Under the pieces are notes generated by a model, which was not told where the DNA came from, did not search any database, and worked only from the letters and a program-made list of their open reading frames with translations. This document shows, in pieces, positions 45,814 through 56,321 of a stretch of DNA of 56,321 nucleotides. This stretch comes from Bondarzewia mesenterica (Eukaryota > Basidiomycota > Agaricomycetes > Russulales > Bondarzewiaceae). The position numbers and the translations under genes are program-made. Each line of letters opens with the position of its first letter. Within the stretch, counting starts at the first letter, position 1. The DNA lies in NCBI GenBank assembly GCA_004802705.1, contig SGPL01000185.1:1-56321 (forward strand). Reading direction: 5' to 3'.

Positions 45814-47792
45814 ATGTCTCTCCGCCCAATCATCACGATCTGTGGAACGACCGGGGTTGGCAAGTCCAAACTTGCCGTCGAACTTGCCCTCCAACTATGT
45901 CAAGGGTACTCTTCACATGAGTGGACTGGTGCCAGGATCATAAACGCCGATTCCATGCAGGTCTACAATGGCATGGATGTCATCACAAATAAGCTCCCTG
46001 TCTCAGAAAGGCAGGGCGTTGAGCACCTCCTCATGGGTTTCAAAGAGCCCGGAGAGCAATATGTCGTCGGCCAGTGGGTCCACGATGCAATGAGACTGGT
46101 GAACTACTTTTCATGTCATGTCAAGGATAGTCGTCTCAGTTATCTGACTCCTGCAGATCGACGAGACGCACAGAAGGAAACAGATCCCGATCGTGGTCGG
46201 CGGAACTTCGTACTGGATACAACACCTCATTTTTCCTAATCGACTGTCTGCGGATCCTTCATCCTCATCAGCTCTTTCCTCTGCGATTCCTGCCGTCTCA
46301 GACGTGCTCGCAAAGTCACTGGCTTCGCTACCTCCTGACCTGCTCAATCTTTTCAACAACCTTCCAGAATCACCTCCTTCTGCTTCGGAAGACCCAGAGG
46401 CGGCGTTCGCATTGCATTCTCTGCTTTCTGCTCTTGACCTGCCAGTTGCCAGCCGATGGCATTGGAGGGACACACGGAAGGTTTTGAGGAGTCTGGCTAT
46501 CATGAAGGAGAGTGGGCGAAGGCCGAGTGACATCATCACCGAACAGTCACAGACGACGATACGGCCGAGGTTAGGTGGACTTTCTTTTCTTATTCCTTTG
46601 CTCCTCAGGTGCAGACGCTGACCGGTCTCTTGGTAGGTACGACACATTGTGCTTCTGGCTACATGCGGAGGCGACATCTTTGAATCCGCGGCTTGAGAGA
46701 CGTGTGGATGAAATGATCGAGGTCCTTCTCCCCGCCTTCTTGTCGTACATACCGTTCTAACTCGCATTTTGCTAGCAAGGCTTACTGGATGAAATCCGTG
46801 AGATGAGGAAGATCGCCTCGCTTGCTTCTCCGACAAGTCAGCTCGGTGGCAGCAACAAGACCCAGTCTGAAACGGACTATACACTGGGTATCTATCAATC
46901 CATAGGTATATCTATGCATTTATATCCCCCTTTCACCCAAATTTCTTACCTTGCCTTCCATGACATTTAGGCTACAAAGAGTTCCACGACTACCTCAGCG
47001 CGCTTTCCCCGTCTGAAAAAGTATTTGCCGACGCCATCGAGAACATGAAGCTCTCCACGCGCAAATACGCCAAAAGACAGGTCTCCTGGATTCGCAACAA
47101 ACTCTTGCCCGCTATCTACGCGGCCAACATCGGCGCACCTCCTCAGATGGCCGCGTACCTTTTAGACGCCACCGGTATGTCATCTCACAGTCGTAAGTAC
47201 GCATGTTGACCGAACGTGTGGTCGATAGAACTAGGGGACAAATGGCTATCTGGCGTGCGAGACTCGGCCATAGATATCACTCAAGGTGTGCTCACCATTC
47301 ATGCATCGTACTCGATTGGTCACGTCGATCATTTTCTGATTTCTGACTTCAATTTTTTTTTTCAAAGCATTCCTGCAACGAGCCCCGCTGCCCGACCCGC
47401 TCTCACTGTCAGAAGCCGCCGGCCGACTGCTTTCCATCGCGACGAAGTCCATCGAGTGCGTACCTCCCTCCGTTTTTTGTCCATTTGTGGACCCGCTTAT
47501 GATCCGTGCTGATGCGAACCCCAGCCCAACCACCGTCCTTGCCGCTCGGCGCAAGCTGGTATGCCCGGTGTGCACAGTCAACTCCGAGCAGCCCGTCATG
47601 ATCGAAGAGGGGACCGAGTGGGCGGTGCACCAGCGGACGAAGGTGCATCGCCGACTGGCATCGAAGGCGAAAAGGGAGCGCGAGGTGAAAGAAGATATTG
47701 TGAGAGGGCGCGGGGCGCGAGACGATACAAGCGATGACAGAGATATGCTCGAAGACATTTGGGAAGGAGCACGGAACTTATACGGAACGTGA
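45814..47792 (+). CDS. MOD5: tRNA isopentenyltransferase (tRNA dimethylallyltransferase)
   Basis: The enzyme transfers dimethylallyl from DMAPP to adenosine 37 of certain tRNAs (i6A37) in cytosol and mitochondria. The N-terminal P-loop is ITICGTTGVGKSKLAVELAL. Substrate-binding segments are IINADSMQVYNGMDVITNK and PIVVGGTSYWIQHL. Then come WRDTRKVLRSLAIMKESGRR and YTLGIYQSIGYKEF, and KYAKRQVSWIRNKLLP. A C-terminal zinc finger, CPVCTVNS..WAVHQRTKVHRR (about 47560-47655), is the eukaryotic matrin-type finger of MOD5/TRIT1. The product is about 500 residues from about nine exons. The start is divergent from the mitochondrial ribosomal gene. Confidence 0.95.
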
Positions 47793-47935
47793 TACTGATA
47801 GAAATACAATATATTACTCCATCGTACCGTACACGGGATGGCGTAGTGTCCGATGATAAGAAAAGAAAGCAACAAGACTGAACGTGTGGGATGAAAAGTG
47901 TAGATGTGTCAATACGATTTTTCAGAGACGCTGGC

Positions 47936-49940
47936 TCAATCCTCCTCTGCCCAAGCAGGCAACCATTCCTCCCAGTCCTCCCAGTCCTCCGCCTCATTTT
48001 CCAAGTCATCCTTCCACGCGTCCTTGTCATGCGGCGAGGGTGAACGTTTACACGGGTTCAGCACCTTGCTGATGACGTGAAACGCGCCGTTGCGCGCGGG
48101 GACATCGGCAAGCGCGACAAACTGGTCGTTGACGACGAAGTGGGTCACGTACGACCGCGGGTGGTGCGGCCCCGGGATGGGGAACTTGTAGACACGCTTG
48201 GTGACGTGAATGTGCAGGCTGTTGTTCGGAAGGAGCGTTGGCAGAGTCAAGTTGAACGCATAGAGCTCGTGGCCACCATGCGGGTGAGAGGGATGATGAC
48301 CGTCAGCAGGGGGATGCGGCACGTGGGGAGGCTCGGGATGAGGCATGTGGGGACCGTCGGTTGGCTCGTCGCGCTGGGGAGGACCGCGGGGCATCTCCGG
48401 CTTGGGAAAGCCATGGTGCGGCTCATGGTTAGGAGGGACGCGAGGGAAGTCGGGCTTGCCAGGCTTCTCATGACGAGGAGGCGCAGGGTGCTCGTGATGG
48501 CCGTGCTCAGACTCATCCAATAGTACGTGCTCCATGAACACCTCTGAATCAGACGTGACGTTGTATGCGTAATCTGTGCAGAAGCATTTTAGTGTGGGAA
48601 AACGGAAAACGGAAAGAGGTAGACAGGTGCTTACCGCTATGGAGAACGAAGTCGGGCACGATATGATACGCCAGCAACTTATGGAGTACGCGCTCGCCGA
48701 AGGGTGAGAACAGAAAGAATCGAAGCTTCTCCGGAAGTCTCTTCCATGCAGAGTTGGATGGAACGAAGAGGGTTAGGGCAGGGTTGCCCTTGAGCGACCC
48801 CTTCTCGCCTGCCTTAGGGACGAAGCGCCAGTCGACACCGCTGGTAAGGTGGACGCGCTGGAGAGCAGAAGTCTGACGGACCGTTGTAAGGCCGCGCAAG
48901 GAGATGTGTGGACTGAAATGACTTACGGAGATGGAAAAGATATCAGGGAAGTTGAAGATTTCTTGAAAGATCGACGGCGGTGGGAAAAGTGGATGATTGA
49001 TTACATGAATAACGCCTGGAGAGAATATCGTCAATAAAGACAGATAAATGACGATGAAGGAACGAAACGTGCCATTCTTGGCAGAGACATCCGCTTTGAC
49101 TATCTTCGCGTAGAAGTTGACGATAAGCGTGCCGTGCCAAATGGGCGGGCCGGAGGCGACGCGGAGGCGGAGAGGCTGTCCATTCAAGGACTCATCGGAA
49201 AGCGACAACTTCGTGCCGTGAGTAGCATTGATAGCCAAGGACTTGGAGTCGAACCCCTCCGGAAGAACGTGGTACAGGAGCACCGCACGGACAATCTTCT
49301 TGAGCACCTCCTTTCGGTGCTTCTTGTGGTCGTCGTCATCGTCCAATTGTTCGGTGCGGTCGAGCTCCTCCACGGCTTGCATTGCGCGCACCAGGTCGTG
49401 GGAGAGGTCGCTAGGAATGAGGGCGGGAAATTCTGAAAGGTCACGGGCGTCTTCGCCCCTATGGTGAGGAGGTCGAAGGGCCCGATTGGACGGGGCAAAA
49501 AAAGGTGATGCTGGAAAGAGCAGATTTTGAGTTTAAGGCGAAACGACGGAGGAAACGAGGTCGTTTACTTGGTAGACGTATCTTTCAGAACATCTTCCAC
49601 ATCATCAGTAAAGTTGATGAGCTTCACGAGGCGAGAAAAACTGAGAAAGACAGATGAATATAGGACGTGTTGAAAAGAGACGGGAGACGAACTCGGGATC
49701 GTCACTAAGAATGTCATAAATAGACTTGTCCTCGGACTCGGAAGGCAGAGGCGATTGCGGGTGCTTCGGCGGCGAGATAATTTTGTCCAACACATCGAAT
49801 GCCCACTGCGCTGCCAAGCGCCCGCCGCTGGCGCCGTCTATGATCTCATGCAGCTGCTCAGAGTGGAAAACGGACAGAGACCCGGGCAGCGCGAACGCGG
49901 CCAGGCCAGCAGAACAAAAGGTGAGAGTGGAGAGCAGCAT
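47936..49940 (-). CDS. Secreted fasciclin (FAS1) domain protein with His/Pro-rich insert
   Basis: This is an extracellular or wall-associated FAS1 protein, about 520 residues. The start at 49940 gives a signal peptide, MLLSTLTFCSAGLAAFALPG. Two FAS1 repeats are recognisable. The first includes the H-box-like LLYHVLPEGFDSKSL and FYAKIVKADVSAKNG..VIHVINHPLFPP; the second has LTLFVPSNSAWKRLPE, LLAYHIVPDFVLHS and ARNGAFHVISKVLNP. Inside the second repeat (about 48260-48500) is an insert very rich in His, Pro and Glu. The C terminus is acidic and tryptophan-rich (DWEDWEEWLPAWAEED) and lacks a GPI signal. A related role in adhesion is known for the family; function here is unknown. Confidence 0.88.
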
Positions 49941-50578
49941 AGTGCTCGGTGCGGAAGATGGGGGAAGACTAGGAAATCCGACAGTGCGCAGCTCCTGACC
50001 TTCTTTATTTGAGGCGGAATTGGGCGGTAGGATGTGCGGATGTTGTCGTCATTTCCGCAGTCGGCTGCCAATACTGATGAGACATCAGAGTAACGGCTGC
50101 ACGCGCGGCCTTGCGGCCGCCTCGAGTTGCCTGGCTGCGGGACCAGATGAAGGATCACGATCTTTGTTGTCGTCACACCCAACACAAATGAATGGACCTG
50201 CTGGGAGATTTGTTGAGACCTAGGGCCTGTCTTTCCCTGGTTTGAGCCAGTAGTATCATGCTTGATGAGTATTAATACCTGGTGAAGGTCCGAGGATCGA
50301 TCTATGACGCGCGTCCCGTAAGCAGTGATGTGTGATAGTCTCTCACCACCTAGTTCGAAATTCATTTCAACAAACCTACAATTGAACTTCGCAAAACAGA
50401 GGGCACGGCGCTCGGCGCGTGCGTCGCGACAGGGTATGTAAATATTGAAAGAGAAGTTAACAAGACTTTTAATGATAGTCCTCACGATTCACATTACTAG
50501 TACTGGCCTCGACATCTGCGGAATCAACCCACGTCTCATCTCGAGATCGAAAAATGGAGCGTCACATCGTCTCCTATC
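49941..50578. other. Intergenic region, fasciclin promoter and VMA1 3' flank
   Basis: These 638 bases hold the promoter of the fasciclin gene (-) and the 3' UTR of VMA1 (-), which lies upstream on the same strand. A minus-strand open frame of 215 codons crosses it (49838-50485) but resembles nothing, and I treat it as chance. Confidence 0.45.
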
Positions 50579-52956
50579 TCACTCTGCTAGCGTTCGGAAT
50601 TTATCCTGGATCTCGGTGTAGAGTGCGTCGAGTTTCTGCTTGATCGGATCTTGGCCTTGTGATGGGGACTAGCAAGCCAAATGAGCCGTCTCGCTTGCGA
50701 AAAGCCAGACCCTGAAAAGACGCACCTCAAACTTCATCTGCGAGAGCTTGTACATGATATCACCCGCCTCGTCCTTGATCTTGGCGAAGGTGAGGTCACC
50801 CTGCGAAACCGCCTTGAGCGCCGCATCGTGGAACCCGACAAAGTTGCGCAGCATCGCGCTCGTCTTGTAGAACGGGCAGTAGCGGTCGTACTCGCTCATC
50901 CCATTCTGCTGCAAAAAGTCGTCCTTCAGCATCCGCGCCACCTCGAGCGTAATCTTGTCGTTCTCGCCCAATGCGCTCTTCCCGACCAGCTGCACGATCT
51001 CCGCGAGGTCGTCTTCCTTCTGCAAAATCTCCTTCGTTCGCGTGCGCAGCTCGACGAAGCCCGGTTCCGTGTTTTCGTAGTGCTGCTCAAGAACTTTGGT
51101 GTACTTGGAGTACGACAGGTTCCAGTTGACGGAGGGGAAGTGCTTGCGCTGGGCGAGCTTCTTGTCGAGACCCCAGAAGACCTGCACGATACCGAGCGTG
51201 GCGGACGTGACAGGGTCAGAAAAATCCCCACCAGGCGGCGAGACGCTGCGGCGGGAAGGAGAAGGGAGTCAGCCGCAGTATCTTAAAATGATTGAACCGA
51301 AAACACTTACGCGCCGACGATTGATACGGTGCCCTGGCGGACAGGGTTGCCAAGGGCCGTGACCTTCCCGGCGCGTTCGTAGAAGGAAGCGAGCTTCGTA
51401 CCCAGATAGGCTGGGTAGCCCGAATCTGCAGGCATCTCAGCCAAACGACCAGAGATCTCGCGCAGCGCTTCGGCCCACCGAGACGTCGANTCGGCCATCA
51501 TGGACACATTGCTCCCTTGGTCGCGGAAGTACTCTGCGAGGGTGATGCCGGTGTAGATGGACGCTTCACGCGCGGCGACGGGCATGTTGGACGTGTTGGC
51601 GACGAGTGTGGTGCGCTTCATGATCGGTTCTTGGCGGCCGCCGACCTCCATCGTCAATTCTGGGAACTGCGGATGAATGGTTCAGTGAGATTAGTCACAG
51701 AGCGGTAAGGGATCTCTTGTACCTCCATCAAGACTTCGGCCATCTCGTTTCCTCGCTCACCACATCCGACGTAAATGATGATGTCGCTGTTAGAGAACTT
51801 GGACAGGGCTTGCGAGATGACAGTCTTTCCACATCCGAACGCGCCTGGAATAGCGGTCGTTCCTCCTTGCACACATCTGCGAATGTCATGGAATCGAAAT
51901 GACAAAGCAAAAACAATATTCAAACACTTACGGGAAAAGAGCATCTAAGATGCGTTGACCGGTGAGAAGAGGATAGTCTGCCGTATGCTTTTCTGCTACA
52001 GGACGAGGTGCACGGACGGGCCACAGTTGCATCATAGTATGTTTTGTTGTCTTGCCCTCGAAGTCGGTCTCTAACACGATGTCCTGAACGGCCAAAGTAA
52101 GCAGATGATGGCCACTTCGCATTATATATGCTCGAGGTCAGACGCACGTCAACGGCATAGTTGCCCTTTTCTGCTATGTGCGTGATAGTGCCCATCGCTC
52201 TCGGGGAAAGCATGATCTTATGCGAGTCGACTAGTGAATTCTCGTATACGCGCCCAAATATGTCACCACCCGAAACATGGTCGCCGACCTAGGAGCAAAG
52301 ACGGGGTAGTAAGAACTCAGGTCCAGAGATCTGGAGGGCACCGGGACACACTCTGAAGTCGGCGGGAGTGAAATCCCACTTTAGTGACCGATCTAGCGCT
52401 TCGGTGTTGATACCACGAGGAATGTAGATTGATTTAGAGAGTTCTTGGATAGCCTGAGGGCGGGATGGTGTGCGAGCTTAGGATTAGAAGGTAGGAATAT
52501 GACGTACGCGCAGCGGTCTTTGAATACCATCGACAATGTTGCCCATCAAGCCTATCATCGGAGGATAAGTGCCTTGAAAAAACATGAGTTGCGAAGGTAC
52601 GCACCGGGTCCAAGCTCTACGCTGAGCGGTTTCCCTGTGCGCAGGACGGGATCACCGACAGTAACCCCCGATGTCTCCTCGTACACCTGGATCGTCGCCT
52701 TGTCGGCGTCAATCCGAATGACCTCTGATTCAAAAATACCAATTAACATCCCAAATCTGCACAGAGAATGCACGGACGCACCTCCGACGAGCTCGTCGTG
52801 CCCGACGCGGACGAGCTCGTACATGGCGCAGCCGGTCATGTTCTCAGCAATGACGACGGGCCCGGACACGCCAAAGACCTGGCCAAAGCGAGACTCGCGG
52901 TCCTCGTCGGCGATCTTGGCGAGATGTCTCTTTGCGTTTGGGAGTGCGCCGGCCAT
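50579..52956 (-). CDS. VMA1: V-type proton ATPase catalytic subunit A
   Basis: This is the catalytic subunit of the vacuolar V1 sector, which couples ATP hydrolysis to acidification of vacuole and endosomes. The start at 52956 reads [39 protein letters not shown] and the non-homologous region [20 protein letters not shown] follow. The P-loop is [17 protein letters not shown] (about 51800-51850), then [40 protein letters not shown] and [20 protein letters not shown]. The frame ends [10 protein letters not shown] with TGA at 50579-50581. The protein is about 610 residues, the usual length. One N at 51490 falls in the third base of the Asp codon of MADSTSRW. No intein is present. Confidence 0.96.
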
Positions 52957-53070
52957 GATTGCTCGTCGTCTTGGTCGTAGAGTACAGGACCACTAACAGT
53001 GACTACTACTAGATGCTTTGCCAAGGGAGTTGCTATTTTGGGCGATATGGGAGCCTGGGAAGAAGTCAGC

Positions 53071-53134
53071 TGACGCGTCGGCGTTTGTGTGATATGTAAG
53101 CCCGACGCACGCGACGAGACTTGAGTGACGCGTC
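53071..53134 (+). promoter_or_regulatory. Two copies of TGACGCGTC in the VMA1-RPT1 divergent promoter
   Basis: TGACGCGTC occurs at 53071-53079 and again at 53126-53134, 55 bases apart, within the 242 bases between the two start codons. Each copy contains the palindrome ACGCGT (the MCB/MluI core) and a TGACG half-site. Whether MBF-type or bZIP-type factors use it is inference. Confidence 0.45.
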
Positions 53135-53198
53135 CCCCCTTTGGTGAGACTCGACTGCATTCTTACTCACTCTTGCCCACTGTTCACCATCATCCACA

Positions 53199-55165
<1,967 letters not shown>

Positions 55166-55315
55166 AGTTCTACAGTTTTTATGTATCGTGTTTTGTCTCT
55201 GTTTAATTTAGTTTTTCATACTACGTCTTTTGAGCTCTTTTGAGAGTTGTGTACTTAAGAATAATCGTAAACAAGCGTTGCCCCGAGTCTTGACTCGAAC
55301 GTCGTTCCAACCACG

Positions 55316-56321
55316 ATGCTCGCCGTCCAACGTTCATGTCCCCCGACGGCTTGCAGAGCATTCTCTTCAACAGCTCGTCGTCGTACACCGTCGCACTACC
55401 GCCGCCGCACGCCCCAGCCAGCCCCGCCTGAAGTCTCGGAGCTCCTCGCCATCCATGCACAGCACACCCCTCGACCCCTCACGCTCAAGACCCTCCTCTC
55501 CTTTGGCCAGCCGCTGACAGAAGAGTCGGTCTTGAACTCAGTGTCCTACGCGCAGGCTGAAATTCCGCGCCGCCTCGCGACCCGCATACGCTCCCTCGAG
55601 AACCTCCCGTTCATCGTCGGCACGAACCCGTACATCACACGCATCATGGACGGGTTCAGAAAGAGCTTTCTCTTGCTGGCGACGTACCCGCGCGTGTCCT
55701 CGCTGGAGGATAACGCCGAGTTCACCGCGCAGCTCGACACGCTCGTCCGCGACCACGCGAACGACATCCCGACCATCGCCAAGGGGTGAGTCCTATCCGT
55801 CGTCCTCCGCCCTCTCCCCATCTCGTTGAGGAGTCGCCTGTCGTGTTTGAGGGCAGGTTCCAGGAATGCACGCGGTACATGTCGTCAGAACAGATCACCG
55901 GTTTTCTCGACGCCGCCATTCGCAACCGCATCGCGGTCCGTCTCATCGCGGAGCAGCACATTGCGCTCTCGCAGGCGCTGCAGGACCCAGCGCGTTTTAA
56001 CGACGAGTACGTCGGCGTCGTTCACATGAAATGCTCGCCCAGGGAGATGATCAGGATGTGCGGCTCGTTCGTGAGCGAGCTCTGCGAGGCCTCGCTCGGC
56101 GCCAGCCCGCCCATCGTCATCGACGGACACCCCGACGCGACATTCGCGTGAGTATCAATCGATAGCTGCCCTCCCCTTCACCGTTGATTGCCCTCGCTCA
56201 CCCCCCCCCCCTCATTCACTCCAGATACATCCCCCGTGCACCTCGAATACATCCTCACCGAAATCCTCAAAAACGCCTTCCGTGCGACCGTCGAACACCA
56301 CTACGCGCAACACGGGTCCTC
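55316..56321 (+). CDS. Mitochondrial pyruvate/branched-chain 2-oxoacid dehydrogenase kinase (partial, 3' end outside)
   Basis: The family phosphorylates and inactivates the E1 subunit of mitochondrial 2-oxoacid dehydrogenases. The start at 55316 gives a basic Ser/Arg-rich presequence, MLAVQRSCPPTACRAFSSTA. The alpha-helical N domain follows (IPRRLATRIRSLENLPFIVG, SSEQITGFLDAAIRNRIAVR, LIAEQHIALSQ). The ATP-binding N-box HLEYILTEILKNAFRATVEH starts the GHKL kinase domain and runs to the window edge. The last exon begins after the intron ending at 56224. Its frame requires YIPVHLEY, but five Cs at 56231-56235 add one base and break it. The start is only 150 bases after the RPT1 stop. Whether it is PDK-like or BCKDK-like I cannot say. 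Confidence 0.88.
56201..56211 (+). repeat. C11 run in the last kinase intron
   Basis: Eleven consecutive cytosines precede the acceptor CTCCAG at 56219-56224 and act as its pyrimidine tract. Nearby C-runs make this end of the window prone to length errors. Confidence 0.95.

Noticed and set aside
46111..46884. 257-codon open frame on the minus strand
   Set aside because: It is antisense to MOD5 exons with strong family motifs; a low-complexity Ser/Arg-rich shadow.
51650..51800. Possible intein at the VMA1 [12 protein letters not shown] site
   Set aside because: The sequence reads straight through the yeast intein insertion point; only an ordinary intron lies nearby, after EVLME.

Overview
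The window looks like nuclear DNA of a basidiomycete fungus, most likely an Agaricomycete. Genes are tightly packed and broken by many short introns of roughly 45-70 bases with GT..AG ends. Several genes carry exons of only 7-14 bases. The protein set is typically fungal (striatin/PRO11, TMA7, NOT1, Hook, CDC50, an Rco1-like PHD protein, V-ATPase A, Rpt1). I recognise 21 protein-coding genes. I see no tRNA, rRNA, transposase, LTR or CRISPR array. All exon joins were made by hand from splice signals and protein frame, so exact ends carry some uncertainty.

Left part (1-18.6 kb): a class II cAMP phosphodiesterase (+), a striatin WD40 scaffold (-), the tiny ribosome-associated protein TMA7 (-), a secreted S9-like alpha/beta hydrolase (+), and NOT1, the scaffold of the CCR4-NOT deadenylase (-). 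Middle (19-31 kb): a GPI-anchored alpha-amylase (-) sits head-to-head with a sugar transporter (+), a plausible starch-to-sugar uptake pair. Then come a thioredoxin-PITH protein, a Hook dynein adaptor whose sequence is studded with Ns, and an RNA 3'-phosphate cyclase, all (+).

Right part (31-56 kb): a CDC50 flippase subunit, an HXXXD acyltransferase and a double-PHD protein of the Rpd3S type (all -); a gene-poor 2.3 kb stretch; then SurE-like phosphatase (+, with an apparent frameshift), PRP38 (+), mitochondrial ribosomal protein uL15m (-), tRNA isopentenyltransferase MOD5 (+), a secreted fasciclin protein (-), V-ATPase subunit A (-), proteasome ATPase Rpt1 (+), and the start of a mitochondrial dehydrogenase kinase (+) that runs off the right edge.

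Most neighbours are unrelated housekeeping genes; the amylase-transporter pair is the only adjacency suggesting a shared pathway. I did not find a convincing undescribed multi-gene system. The observations most worth checking are the micro-exons (one splits the catalytic region II of the amylase), two single-base frame breaks (SurE and the kinase), repeated promoter motifs in three divergent or 5' regions, the N-rich Hook gene, and the 2.3 kb stretch without an assigned gene.
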